From JAFGPJ01 sp964439135 (GTDB lineage: Bacteria > Planctomycetota > Phycisphaerae > Sedimentisphaerales > Anaerobacaceae), in contig CAYTNN010000111.1 in the NCBI GenBank assembly GCA_964439135.1, forward strand, positions 1 to 14,618: a DNA stretch of 14,618 bases, read 5' to 3'. Of the stretch, positions 5,880 to 14,425 are shown piece by piece; the stretch's first letter is position 1; each line of letters opens with the position of its first letter. The notes under the pieces were generated by a model. That model searched no databases, was not told the origin of the DNA, and saw only the letters and a list, made by a program, of their open reading frames with translations. The translations under genes were made by a program, and so were the position numbers.

Positions 5880-7280
5880 CTAACTTCCATAGAACTTCTC
5901 TATTTCCTCGTCGGTGATTCTGTGCAATTCTTCGACAGGCAGTGCCCTCAAAACTTCCCATCCGAGGTCCAGGGTTTGTTCGATACTTCTTTCTTCGTCT
6001 TTTCGCTGGGAAATAAATTTCTGCTCAAACTCCTTTCCGAATTCGAGATAATTATGATCCAGGGGGGTCAACTCTTCTTCGCCGATGACCGAGGCCAGGT
6101 TGCGTACATCTTTTACATAGCTGTATGCGGCAAAAAGCTGACTTGCAAGATGAGGATGGTCTTCTCTGGTCATGCCCTCACCAATGCCGTCCTTCATCAA
6201 ACGTGAAAGCGACGGGAGTCCTGCAACCGGCGGGAAAATCCCTCTTCCATCCATCTCTCTCTCGAAGACGATCTGCCCTTCGGTGATATATCCGGAAAGA
6301 TCGGGCACCGGATGAGATATGTCGTCATTCGGCATTGTCAGTATGGGCAGTGACGTAATCGAGCCTTTATATCCTTTAATCATTCCCGAGCGTTCGTAGA
6401 GTTCGGCGAGATCCGAATAGAGATATCCGGGGTATCCTTTGCGAGACGGTATTTCACCACGGATAGTGGATATTTCACGCAGGGATTCGCAGTAGTTGGT
6501 CATGTCGGTCATTATGACCAGTACGTGCATATCTTCATGGAATGCCAGATGTTCAGCAAGGGTCAGGGCGGTCCTTGGTGTGATCAGCCGCTCGATCGAA
6601 GGGTCATCTGCAAGCGACAAAAAGAGGGCGACGTTTTCGAGCGATCCGCTTTCCTCGAAGGAGCGAGTGAAGAATCTCGCTACATCATGCTTTACTCCCA
6701 TCGCAGCGAAGACGACGGCGAACTCGGTATCAGTTCCCCGTATTTTTGCCTGCCTTGCGATCTGTGCGGCGAGTTCATTGTGGGGCAGGCCGTTGCCGGA
6801 AAAAATAGGGAGTTTCTGGCCGCGGATGAGCGTATTCATTCCATCGATAACAGAAATCCCGGTCTGTATGAAATCCCGGGGGTATTGTCGAGCGGTCGGA
6901 TTTATCGCCATTCCGTTGACGTCCAGCTCGAAGTCGCTTCGCTGCGGCGGCCCTCCGTCGATGGGATGCCCCAGGCCGTTGAATACCCGCCCCAGCATCT
7001 CCTTTGAAACGGAAATGGTAAGGGGCTCTCCGGAAAACCGTATTCGTGTGCTCGGAAGGTTCAGGCCTGCGGTACCTTCAAAGACCTGGACTACGACAAC
7101 ATTCGTTGATGATTCCAGCACGATCCCCAGCCGGACGTTGCCCTGCTTGTCTACACACTCGATAAGCTCTCTGTATCCTACAGGGTGTGTCTTGCTCACA
7201 AAAATGAGCGGACCGTCAATTTTGTCGACGCCAATATATTCACGTCCGGACAGCAGGCGTCTGTCTTCTGTTTCAGGCAT
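5880..7280 (-). CDS. atpB: A/V-type ATPase subunit B (non-catalytic)
   Basis: A 466-residue subunit, close to the family norm. The frame is open further upstream to 7352, but that stretch is antisense-free overlap with atpA and adds 24 unfamiliar residues. The ATG at 7280 has GGAGG six nt upstream (7291-7287), and its product begins MPETEDRRLLSGREYIGVDK. The degenerate P-loop of B subunits is SGNGLPHN at residues 161-168, which lacks the Lys of a Walker A motif. Conserved GYPGYLYSDLAELYERSG and TEGQIVF segments follow. It alternates with A in the A3B3 hexamer and contributes residues at the catalytic interfaces. It overlaps atpA by 8 nt, which suggests coupled translation. Confidence 0.96.
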   Translation of the reverse strand: MPETEDRRLLSGREYIGVDKIDGPLIFVSKTHPVGYRELIECVDKQGNVRLGIVLESSTNVVVVQVFEGTAGLNLPSTRIRFSGEPLTISVSKEMLGRVFNGLGHPIDGGPPQRSDFELDVNGMAINPTARQYPRDFIQTGISVIDGMNTLIRGQKLPIFSGNGLPHNELAAQIARQAKIRGTDTEFAVVFAAMGVKHDVARFFTRSFEESGSLENVALFLSLADDPSIERLITPRTALTLAEHLAFHEDMHVLVIMTDMTNYCESLREISTIRGEIPSRKGYPGYLYSDLAELYERSGMIKGYKGSITSLPILTMPNDDISHPVPDLSGYITEGQIVFEREMDGRGIFPPVAGLPSLSRLMKDGIGEGMTREDHPHLASQLFAAYSYVKDVRNLASVIGEEELTPLDHNYLEFGKEFEQKFISQRKDEERSIEQTLDLGWEVLRALPVEELHRITDEEIEKFYGS

Positions 7281-9045
7281 ACAAAGCCTCCATCTGATCC
7301 ATCGAACGCTCCAGGCGTGCTTCGATTTTGTCGAGGCCGGAAAGGTCGTCATTAGGAATCGAGAATTTCATTTTCACTATGTCCTGATATACTTTCATTT
7401 TTCTCAATTTAGCAAGAATCGCTCCGTTCTTTATCGCCTCGGAGCCGCGTTTCCAGTAAGTGACAATGATGTGCAGCATTTTCGCCTGCTTCTCAGTAGT
7501 AGAGAACATATCAATCTTGTCGTAGGCATTCTGCTGCAGGAACGCGTTCTTGAACAACGTGCATACTTCCAGCACAAATCGCTGCGTATCGGGCAATGCA
7601 TCGGGGCCGACCAGTTTTACGACCTGTTGAAGCCGAACCTCCCTGTGGAGCAGCTCCATTATTTCCGTTCGGTCGGCGAGCCACTCGGCACTGACTTGCT
7701 GCTCCCACCAGGAAACCATGTCACTGAGATATTCGCTGTAGCTGTCGAGCCATGAGATGGCCGGATAATGCCGGGCGTTGGCAAGGTGCCGGTCAAGGGC
7801 CCAGAAACAGCGGATAAACCGCTTCGTATGCTGGGTCACAGGTTCCGAGAAGTCCCCACCCGGCGGAGATACGGCGCCGATTATTGTCACGGAACCGCTT
7901 TGGCCGTTCAATGTTTCCATCGAGCCGGCACGTTCATAGAACTCCGCTATTTTGGTCGGCAGGTAAGCGGGAAATCCTTCTTCGGCGGGCATCTCTTCCA
8001 TTCGCCCGGACAGTTCGCGAAGAGCTTCGGCCCAGCGTGACGTTGAGTCCGCCATCACTGCAACGTGATATCCCTGGTCTCTGAAGTATTCGGCCATGGT
8101 TATCCCGGTGTAGATACTTGCCTCTCGGGCGGAGACCGGCATGTTGGACGTGTTGGCAATCAGAATGGTCCGTTCCATTAGCGACCGGCCGCTTCTCGGA
8201 TCAATCAGTTTAGGAAATTCAGTAAGTACATCCGTAATCTCATTACCTCGTTCACCACAACCGATATAAACAATAATATCAGCGTCACACCATTTCGCCA
8301 CCGCCTGCTGCGTCATTGTTTTTCCGGTGCCGAATCCGCCGGGAATTGCTACAGTTCCTCCTTTTGCGACGGGAAAGAGCGTGTCAATTACCCGTTGGCC
8401 TGTAATCAGCGGGATGTCCAGGGCAAGACGGCTCCGCGTCGGCCTTTGGACTCGGATAGGCCACCGGTGCATGAGAAAGAGGTCTTTCTTCTGTGAATCA
8501 TCGGTTATCAGCACCGCAATTACGTCCTCAACAGTGTACTCGCCTTCAGGCACTACCGACTCAAGGATGCCTTTGTCGTTCGGCGCAATGAGAATCTTGT
8601 GAAGGAGATTCTCCATTTCCTGAACGGTTCCGAGGACCATTCCCCCCGAGATGCTGTCGCCTTCTTTCATCGAAGGAACAAAGTGCCATTTCTTTTCTCT
8701 GTTTAGTGACGGTACGGTTATTCCCCGCTTGATATAAATGTCCGACATTTCCCGGATAGATTCAAGGGGTCTTTGGATACCGTCATAAATCGTACCCACC
8801 AATCCGGGACCCAGTTCCACGGAAAGCTGCATCCCCGCTCCATAAACCGGATCATAAGGAGCGATTCCTGTCGTGTCTTCGTAGACCTGAACGATTGCGC
8901 TGTCAGTTTCGAGTTTGATAAGCTCACCGATGAGATTTTCCTTACCTACGCGGACCATCTCGAACATCTCTGCATCGGTAATCCCCATCACTTCTATCAC
9001 AGGGCCGTTGACCCGTCTAATATGTCCTATAATCCTGTCGTTCAT
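7273..9045 (-). CDS. atpA: A/V-type ATPase subunit A (catalytic)
   Basis: A 590-residue catalytic subunit of normal length that hydrolyses or makes ATP in the cytoplasmic head. The beta-barrel at the N-terminus (about residues 1-75) is followed by the bulge domain specific to A subunits (about 115-185). The Walker A motif is GGFGTGKT (236-243), and GERGNE (264-269) carries the catalytic Glu region. ADSTSRWAEALRE and GRMEEMPAEEGFPAYL are further signatures. The last third is helical. It starts 2 nt after the atpE stop and ends inside the start of atpB. No key residue is missing. Whether the complex runs as a pump or a synthase cannot be decided from sequence. Confidence 0.97.
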   Translation of the reverse strand: MNDRIIGHIRRVNGPVIEVMGITDAEMFEMVRVGKENLIGELIKLETDSAIVQVYEDTTGIAPYDPVYGAGMQLSVELGPGLVGTIYDGIQRPLESIREMSDIYIKRGITVPSLNREKKWHFVPSMKEGDSISGGMVLGTVQEMENLLHKILIAPNDKGILESVVPEGEYTVEDVIAVLITDDSQKKDLFLMHRWPIRVQRPTRSRLALDIPLITGQRVIDTLFPVAKGGTVAIPGGFGTGKTMTQQAVAKWCDADIIVYIGCGERGNEITDVLTEFPKLIDPRSGRSLMERTILIANTSNMPVSAREASIYTGITMAEYFRDQGYHVAVMADSTSRWAEALRELSGRMEEMPAEEGFPAYLPTKIAEFYERAGSMETLNGQSGSVTIIGAVSPPGGDFSEPVTQHTKRFIRCFWALDRHLANARHYPAISWLDSYSEYLSDMVSWWEQQVSAEWLADRTEIMELLHREVRLQQVVKLVGPDALPDTQRFVLEVCTLFKNAFLQQNAYDKIDMFSTTEKQAKMLHIIVTYWKRGSEAIKNGAILAKLRKMKVYQDIVKMKFSIPNDDLSGLDKIEARLERSMDQMEALYA

Positions 9046-9047
9046 AA

Positions 9048-9695
9048 TTATTCTTTTTGATCGTAGTTAAATAAGGTATTGTAGATCAACATTCGAATCT
9101 CTCGCTGCTTGCGCAACATTCGTGTCCTGACCTGATTATTGAAGGCGGTGCGTCCGTCGGCGGCAGTCAAAATAATACCTTGAGATTGCAGAGGTTTTTC
9201 ATCAGACAAAGTCAGTGATGTCTGTCTGCCGGTTTGCTTTTGGATTCTTCCTCCGATTTCTGAAAGCATATGGTCATTGATCAATGCCCGCTCTTTTTCC
9301 GAGGCGTTGATCCGGGCGGATTCGACGCCCAGGCCAACGGCTGCCTCTGTAATCCAGTTTACCAGAACAGACCTGTAGTTTTCGTCGCCGGTCATTGAAC
9401 TGAGTTTTTTTTCCGCTCGGTCCATGATTTTCTGCATCACAGCGTCCCTGACACGCATGGCACAGCGTTTTACCTCACGCTCGGCTGCGGAAATAATCTT
9501 CTTCTTTGCAGCTTCCGCCTGTTCTTCTGCTTTTTTCCGAGCATCATTCAATAGTGATTCGACTTTCTTCTCAGAGTATTTTCTTTTCTCGGCCGCCTGA
9601 TTTTCTGCTTCCTTTATAATTTTCTCTTCTTCAGCACGGGCGTCTGTTTCAATGCCCAAAATTAGCGCAGCGTTTTCTTTTTCTATTGATTCCAT
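9048..9695 (-). CDS. atpE: A/V-type ATPase subunit E (peripheral stalk)
   Basis: A 215-residue protein, slightly longer than many bacterial E subunits. The N-terminal ~85 residues form a Lys/Glu/Ala-rich coiled coil (for example EEKIIKEAENQAAEKRKYSE) that pairs with subunit H/G. The C-terminal globular part (about 90-215), with VLVNWITEAAVGLGVE and GIILTAADGRTAFNN, binds the top of the head near subunit B. The GIILTAADGR-type segment is characteristic of the family. An AAGAAGG ribosome site lies about 12 nt before the ATG. It follows atpF after the longest gap inside the ATPase genes (70 nt) and is 2 nt before atpA. Confidence 0.92.
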   Translation of the reverse strand: MESIEKENAALILGIETDARAEEEKIIKEAENQAAEKRKYSEKKVESLLNDARKKAEEQAEAAKKKIISAAEREVKRCAMRVRDAVMQKIMDRAEKKLSSMTGDENYRSVLVNWITEAAVGLGVESARINASEKERALINDHMLSEIGGRIQKQTGRQTSLTLSDEKPLQSQGIILTAADGRTAFNNQVRTRMLRKQREIRMLIYNTLFNYDQKE

Positions 9696-9765
9696 AGGTA
9701 TTTTATACCTTCTTTAAATATATCCTCTTCCTGATATTACTAAAATGCAAAAAGAGATTCAAATA

Positions 9766-10071
9766 TCACAACTTTAATCCTATAGCAGTATTGACCATTT
9801 CTTTGATTCCAGGCCTGCCCGGTTTCGTACCATTTCTGTCAGGTATCTCAACAATAAGTGGAAAACTTACAGTAAACAGGTATTTATCCACAGTCGAGCG
9901 CATCATATCTGCAATACGTTCGGTAATAATAATAATGCTGGTTTCCTTGTCTTCAAGTAATGCCTGAAAAGCACGTTCTGCTTCATCTGCGTTATCCGCA
10001 ACTTTTCCGGACACTCCCACCATTCCGAAACCAAGAACCGTATCTTCATCGCCTATAATCGAGTATTTCAT
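9766..10071 (-). CDS. atpF: A/V-type ATPase subunit F (central stalk)
   Basis: A 101-residue protein of the usual F-subunit size with the Rossmann-like pattern of this family. It starts IIGDEDTVLGFGMVGV, has IIIITERIADMM in the middle and ends with a LIVEIPDRNG strand and helix. Subunit F binds D in the rotor shaft and can modulate ATP hydrolysis. The gene begins 7 nt after the atpK stop with no clear Shine-Dalgarno, so translation probably depends on coupling to atpK. Confidence 0.93.
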   Translation of the reverse strand: MKYSIIGDEDTVLGFGMVGVSGKVADNADEAERAFQALLEDKETSIIIITERIADMMRSTVDKYLFTVSFPLIVEIPDRNGTKPGRPGIKEMVNTAIGLKL

Positions 10072-10078
10072 GGTATCG

Positions 10079-10456
10079 CTATATCTTACTGAGAATCATC
10101 AATGCAGTGATAAAGCCAAATACGACAAGCCCCTCAGCAAGTGCTACAAAAATCAGGGCCTGGCCTGCAATCTCAGGTTTTTCAGCAACTGCACCCATGG
10201 CTGCGGCGCCAACATGAGAAATCGCCATCCCGGCGCCAATGGCGCCAAGACCAAAAGCGACAGCAGCGGCAATGAGGCCGTATTTCATTACGCCGGCCTT
10301 AGTCGTTGACATTTCCGACTGCACGGAATCTCCGACATTTGAGGCTCCAGCAAAAGCACTGGCACTGAACAGTATACCAATTATTGCCATCACCGTAAAA
10401 AGCACAACAATACTCTGGGTGATTTGTAACTTCAGTTTTTTGCATGGTTTATCCAT
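10079..10456 (-). CDS. atpK: A/V-type ATPase subunit K (proteolipid c-ring), single hairpin with N-terminal signal-like segment
   Basis: A 125-residue membrane protein that forms the rotor ring. Residues 12-36 are hydrophobic and end in SASAFAGA, resembling a signal peptide with an AFA cleavage site. The mature part is one helical hairpin. Helix 1 (about 58-90) is rich in small residues (GLGAIGAG), and the loop carries EKPE. Helix 2 carries the ion-carrying Glu, E108, in VALAEGLVVFGF. Many V-type K proteins carry two hairpins, so this is the short, F-type-like form. The Na+-ligand set of known sodium rings is not obvious, so proton coupling is somewhat more likely, but this is inference. An AAGGAAG ribosome site precedes the ATG. 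The atpI stop lies 16 nt upstream. Confidence 0.93.
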   Translation of the reverse strand: MDKPCKKLKLQITQSIVVLFTVMAIIGILFSASAFAGASNVGDSVQSEMSTTKAGVMKYGLIAAAVAFGLGAIGAGMAISHVGAAAMGAVAEKPEIAGQALIFVALAEGLVVFGFITALMILSKI

Positions 10457-10472
10457 AGCATTTCTTCCTTTC

Positions 10473-12497
10473 TCATTTGTAACTGCTGCTTAGTGAAATT
10501 GGTGTGTATAGTTTTCCAGTTCCATGAAAGAACTTCGTAAAGAATTCATAGTAATTAAGCCTTAAGGCCTGTACTCCTGCAGTAAGACCTTCAAGGCCAA
10601 TGACCATTATGTTTCCGAGTATAAGAATGAGAACATAGTAGATGCCTGAAGTCATTTCGGCAAGAGTGAAAATGGAGATCATCAGGCAAACATGTGCTAT
10701 ACCAAGTCCGGCCACTCGCATAAAGGACAGGGTATTCGAAAGGTAGCCACTAAAAATCTCAAGAAGCTCGACAACCCATTCCATCAGGAAATTGATGAGC
10801 GCAAAAGGAAGGCCGGACTTCTTATCAGAGTGCCCGGCTTCATGTTTGAAATAGTGATAAGGCTCCTTAATAAAGAGCAATAGTGAGGGAAGCCCGGCCA
10901 GCAAAAATAGTACCTTCCCCGGAGGGAATTGCTTGTAACTGTGCGCCACCAGGTAGGATGCAATATATATACCTCCTCCGTAGATCCACCCGCCGAGAAT
11001 GCCGCCCTTATCAAAGAACAGCTCCACCCATTTTTTCTCCCGGATAAGGTTGATCCAATTGAAGAGCAGGCCGAGGAAAATAACGGAAATGCCGAAGTAT
11101 ATGGTAATTGTCAGTATATCAAAAACGTTATTGATTGCGGAATTATGGGCACTGTGGCCTGATATGATACCATGAAAATCGAACCATAGCGGCGGGAAAA
11201 GACCGGTGCCTAAGAAGGACCCGAAAAGAGCGCCGAAGAATATTGACGAGCAGCCACACCAGACAACAAGCCATGAAAGATGGTAGAAGCCCTGTTTCTG
11301 TTCATTATTCCTTAAAAAATACACACCCAGAGCACCGAGAATTGCAAGTATCAGACCCTGCCCGGTATCGGCGAACATAAGCCCGAACATGGCCAGGTAC
11401 AAGGGCATTACAAAAGGAGTCGGATCGATAGTTCCGTATCTGGGAATGCCGAAATTGCTGACCAGCATCTGAAATGGAGCGAGCACCTTCGGATTGTTGA
11501 ACCGCACGGGAACTTCATCGCCGATGGCGCCCCCGCTGCCTGCTTCGTTCCATTCCAGGTAACAGCGATTTTCACATGCCTGCTTTATCTTTCTCGTCAG
11601 TCTCTCTTTTTTCGATGAGGGAAGCCATCCCGTAAAAATTACCGTCCGGGAAGACGACTTGAAATTGGCCTGAATCTTCAGGAAAAGTTCATTGACGCGA
11701 AGATTAATCCAGGTCTCGGCCAGGTGCTTGGCCTCCTTCTTCACCAGATCGTGCACATTCTTTTCGATCTTTTTCTGCTCCTCGGCCAATGTTTGGAGTT
11801 TTGTGGAAAGTTCCTTGAAAACATCCTTCTTCACCGATCGCAGCTCGGCCGGAAGTTCGACTTTGGTCCATCCGGACTTCGCCAGAATCTTGTTGATCTG
11901 CTCTTTGTCTCTTTTCATTGAAATCAAGAGATGATGGGCCATATCGCCTTCCTGTCCCATCGCAATATTTAACGAAGGCAGGTCCCGCAGGGCCTCTTCA
12001 AGCTGTCTTACGTTCGATGCGGGGAGTCTTCCGATCTGCATGGAAATAAACGAATGTTTTGCCGGGAGTGTGACATCGGAAATACCTATACCGTAGAGTT
12101 CCACCTGCCGTTTGATGTCCTCGAGCTTGAGTATCTCCTGCTGGAGTACCCGCTGCCTTTCCCTGATACTGTCCCGCTCACCGGCTATTTTGTCGATGTG
12201 GGCGGTCTCGCTTTCAATGTTGACGGCGGTACGGTTATTCAGATCTGTTTCCCGCGGCACTGAAGGAATGACGCCGCCTGTGTACAGGAATCCTTCAATC
12301 CGTTTTCTTAAATCCGATATTGCCGTTAGAGAAATTTCCGATTTGATATCCGACAGACTTTCCGGTTTCTCACCTTCAAGTTCCGTTATATTGATAAACT
12401 GCATTACTCCTTCGCGAAGAAGTGCTTCGGTGACCGGCTCACAATCCTTTGCGAGCACTACTGCGAATAGCTGTATCATCTCAGTGGTAAAGATCAT
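10473..12497 (-). CDS. atpI: A/V-type ATPase subunit I (membrane stator, a-subunit homologue)
   Basis: A 674-residue protein with the two-part design of the family. The N-terminal half (about 1-340) is cytosolic, with two coiled-coil arms (about 95-135 and 220-280) that meet the peripheral stalks. The C-terminal half (about 360-655) contains around seven or eight membrane helices. The FGLMFADTGQG motif (D377) marks the first membrane segment. R594 in SFMRVAGLGIAH is the likely channel arginine that faces the ring glutamate. The last helix (GLEGLTAGVQALRLNYYEFF) has conserved E636, Q643 and R646. It overlaps the atpC stop by 4 nt (ATGA), so it is translated by coupling, and it is complete at both ends. 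Confidence 0.96.
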   Translation of the reverse strand: MIFTTEMIQLFAVVLAKDCEPVTEALLREGVMQFINITELEGEKPESLSDIKSEISLTAISDLRKRIEGFLYTGGVIPSVPRETDLNNRTAVNIESETAHIDKIAGERDSIRERQRVLQQEILKLEDIKRQVELYGIGISDVTLPAKHSFISMQIGRLPASNVRQLEEALRDLPSLNIAMGQEGDMAHHLLISMKRDKEQINKILAKSGWTKVELPAELRSVKKDVFKELSTKLQTLAEEQKKIEKNVHDLVKKEAKHLAETWINLRVNELFLKIQANFKSSSRTVIFTGWLPSSKKERLTRKIKQACENRCYLEWNEAGSGGAIGDEVPVRFNNPKVLAPFQMLVSNFGIPRYGTIDPTPFVMPLYLAMFGLMFADTGQGLILAILGALGVYFLRNNEQKQGFYHLSWLVVWCGCSSIFFGALFGSFLGTGLFPPLWFDFHGIISGHSAHNSAINNVFDILTITIYFGISVIFLGLLFNWINLIREKKWVELFFDKGGILGGWIYGGGIYIASYLVAHSYKQFPPGKVLFLLAGLPSLLLFIKEPYHYFKHEAGHSDKKSGLPFALINFLMEWVVELLEIFSGYLSNTLSFMRVAGLGIAHVCLMISIFTLAEMTSGIYYVLILILGNIMVIGLEGLTAGVQALRLNYYEFFTKFFHGTGKLYTPISLSSSYK

Positions 12498-13561
12498 ATC
12501 ATGCTCTCAATCCGTCCCTGTTCTACGCGATAATATTTTGCATTCAATATTGTCCTGATTTTCTTCAGCTCATTCCGTTTGAGCACAAAATAAGAAAGTA
12601 TAATTCCTATCGTAAACGGATACCCGGCCAGGATACGCTGGACCTCGTGTTTCATAATCTCTTCCAGTATCCGGCGTATAAGGAGCAGCCGTGACGTACT
12701 GTCTGATGTATGTGAAGAGAGCAGTGCCGACAATCCCGGATATTTGCTTTTGACAAATCCCTGGAGCACGGACGTGACGTTCTGGGCGCCGTACAATTCG
12801 GCCATGATGGCCGTGTCGAGATTGAATCCCCCCGGTACGATAGCAGCCAGAACGGCCTCAAGGGGCAGATCATAGAAATTCTTGAACCGGATGATCCAAT
12901 TGATGTTCTGCAAATCGATCTCAACGCCTGCAAGTCTCAGCGCTATGGTGCGATCTCTGCGGTCCAGCTTGTCGATGGAGGCCAGAAGGTTTTGATAATA
13001 GAAATGGTCGAAGGCGATTTCCATGCGGAAGAGAGAACCTTCCGATTCGACAGTGTGACTGTATTTCCTGACAATCATGCTGTACGGAGTGCCTTCACAT
13101 GCGCCCGCAATCTCATCAAAATCTTCAGCATTAACGACGATGTCGACAGGTATGTCGTGAATGATCCGGTCGTACAATATATAATGTATACCGGTGTCAC
13201 CCGAGCGCTTCCGGATTTTTCTGTCGAAATAGATCCTTATGGCGTTCTTAAGGTTGTCAATTTCAAACTGGCTCAGCAACGCGTCGACAAGCTCCATGGA
13301 ATTACGATGAAGGTACTGCCTGATGTTCCTGTAGAGTTCAATTTCACTCTTGAGTAATTCGAGTTCCGCCTGCTTCAAATCGCCGGTCGCCGAGTATGTC
13401 TCCTCAAGCCCGGCAAAAGGGGTGTCCCTCAAAAGAGCCAGCGCCTCCTCAAGGGACTGGGCTTTAACTAATTCGTCGAATACGCCGTCAGGAAGGATCT
13501 TGCTGATCCGCGCCCTCAGCTTTGCGTTGATAAATGAATATTTTGATAATGGGCGGGCCAT
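12494..13561 (-). CDS. atpC: A/V-type ATPase subunit C (AC39/d-like rotor cap)
   Basis: A 355-residue all-helical protein of the AC39 family, near the normal length. It sits on the proteolipid ring and links it to the D/F shaft. Family features include the N-terminal YSFINAKLRARISKIL helix, the EIDNLKNAIRIYFDRK region, and the later DLQNINWIIRFKNFYDL segment, which is typical of AC39 repeats. A VEQGRIESMI tail closes it. The ATG overlaps the atpH stop by 1 nt (TAATG), and its own stop overlaps the atpI start by 4 nt. Confidence 0.93.
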   Translation of the reverse strand: MARPLSKYSFINAKLRARISKILPDGVFDELVKAQSLEEALALLRDTPFAGLEETYSATGDLKQAELELLKSEIELYRNIRQYLHRNSMELVDALLSQFEIDNLKNAIRIYFDRKIRKRSGDTGIHYILYDRIIHDIPVDIVVNAEDFDEIAGACEGTPYSMIVRKYSHTVESEGSLFRMEIAFDHFYYQNLLASIDKLDRRDRTIALRLAGVEIDLQNINWIIRFKNFYDLPLEAVLAAIVPGGFNLDTAIMAELYGAQNVTSVLQGFVKSKYPGLSALLSSHTSDSTSRLLLIRRILEEIMKHEVQRILAGYPFTIGIILSYFVLKRNELKKIRTILNAKYYRVEQGRIESMI

Positions 13562-13893
13562 TATTTGCTATCCTTCTCATACTCCGTGGTCAATATGATA
13601 TTGCAGATATTGTCAACGAGGTTATCCATCGTATCTGAATTGTTATTAAGCAAAGTGTCTTTTTCCTGGTCCGCCTGTTTCAGTTTTTCTTCACTGATAT
13701 GCTCGGCCTCTTTTTTTGCATTTTCAACAGTAGTTTGTATTATTTCCCGGGCTTCCTGTTTTGCATTACTCATTTTCTCTGAGATTTCTTTTTCTACAGA
13801 TTGTCTCATTTCAGAGGCCTTATTCCGGGCCTGATCGAGAACTATGTTTACCTTCTTTTCAGTCTGAAGAACTTCCTCAATTATTTTTTTCAT
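13561..13893 (-). CDS. atpH: A/V-type ATPase subunit H (G-like peripheral stalk)
   Basis: A 110-residue, almost fully helical, charged protein rich in Glu, Lys and Ala. A continuous coiled coil runs from about residue 5 to 80 (for example EKEISEKMSNAKQEAREII). Its size, composition and place as first gene of the operon match the archaeal AhaH / Thermus G subunit that pairs with E in the peripheral stalk. Assignment rests on pattern and context rather than on a sharp motif. An AGGA ribosome site lies about 11 nt before the ATG. It is the promoter-proximal gene. Confidence 0.85.
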   Translation of the reverse strand: MKKIIEEVLQTEKKVNIVLDQARNKASEMRQSVEKEISEKMSNAKQEAREIIQTTVENAKKEAEHISEEKLKQADQEKDTLLNNNSDTMDNLVDNICNIILTTEYEKDSK

Positions 13894-13952
13894 AAAATCA
13901 GATCCTGAACAGAATGAATATGAACAATTTAATCTTGGTATAAATATATACG

Positions 13953-13980
13953 ATGATAAACGAAATTACCAGTACGTGAA
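13953..13980 (-). promoter_or_regulatory. Possible promoter of the ATPase operon
   Basis: On the minus strand, TTCACG (13980-13975, 4/6 match) is followed by a 16-bp spacer and TATCAT (13958-13953, 5/6 match), 60 bp before the atpH start. The -35 box is weak, and the AT-rich flank offers other weak -10 boxes, such as TATATA a few bases downstream. The leader from 13894 to 14065 holds no gene. It contains a small inverted repeat, AAAAGT (14019-14024) with ACTTTT (14034-14039). Confidence 0.3.
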
Positions 13981-14065
13981 TAGTTAAATTTATCGTTTTT
14001 TGTAGAGATATTGGAGTTAAAAGTTCCGCAAAGACTTTTGCAATCAAAACATAAGATTTTAAGAT

Positions 14066-14176
14066 TCATCCGGTTAATGCGTATATTGAGTTGTGCAAGT
14101 TGAAGATTCTCAGTTTTAGATATTCATCGTCCCGGTAGCCGTAGGCGTTACGCTGCAGGGTTCCGATTTTGCCGTT
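14066..14176 (-). pseudogene. C-terminal fragment of an ISL3-like transposase
   Basis: Minus-strand reading gives about 37 residues ending in a stop at 14068-14066. They include NGKIGTLQRNAYGYRDDEY, then LKLRIFNLHNSIYALTG. This matches the C-terminal tail of DDE transposases of the ISL3 (IS204/IS1001) type, in which an N-x-K-I-x-x-L-x-R-x-A-Y-G-Y-R-D block is followed by a short helix and a tail ending in ALxG. Family assignment is from memory of the motif, without a search. The rest of the gene, which should continue to the right, is absent: the next bases belong to an unrelated plus-strand fragment. The insertion sequence is therefore a dead 3' stump. Confidence 0.6.
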
Positions 14177-14425
14177 GGGGTCCAGAACTTTGGCCAGGTC
14201 TCGTCAGAACCTGCGGATATTAAAATCGTCTATAGCACAGATGATCAGGTTGTGGACGTTGCCGCCGGCACGGTTTCCTCACTCAAACCTTTTCAAAAGA
14301 CGACTGCCGAGCTCACATGCGGCAAAATTTTCGAAGCGTCAGTTGCGTACACTCTTAAAGTTATTATCAATCCTGACGCTCAGTACCCGGTAACATTAGA
14401 GAGACGGACAACTCCGGTGCCTTAG
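14120..14425 (+). pseudogene. Headless C-terminal fragment of a CARDB-like beta-sandwich protein
   Basis: A plus-strand frame open from 14120 to a TAG at 14423-14425, about 101 codons with no start codon. From about 14160 it reads like a CARDB/APHP-type immunoglobulin-like domain: DFAVGVQNFGQVSSEPADIK, then a GTVSSLKPFQKTTAEL segment, then YTLKVIINPDAQYPVTLE near the end. This is the strand order and the Asn-Pro-Asp turn expected of such domains, which occur in secreted or cell-surface proteins. It has no signal peptide or N-terminus and abuts the transposase stump, so it is read as a gene remnant. The left boundary is uncertain because 14120-14176 is shared with the antisense transposase fragment. 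Confidence 0.5.

Noticed and set aside
6496..7755. Plus-strand 419-codon open frame antisense to atpB and atpA.
   Set aside because: It is a shadow of two clear ATPase genes; its translation is Ser/Pro/Thr-rich antisense sequence with no domain.
14169..14393. Plus-strand 74-codon frame with an ATG in the terminal region.
   Set aside because: It is in a different frame from the CARDB-like reading and gives a basic, unstructured translation typical of a shadow frame.
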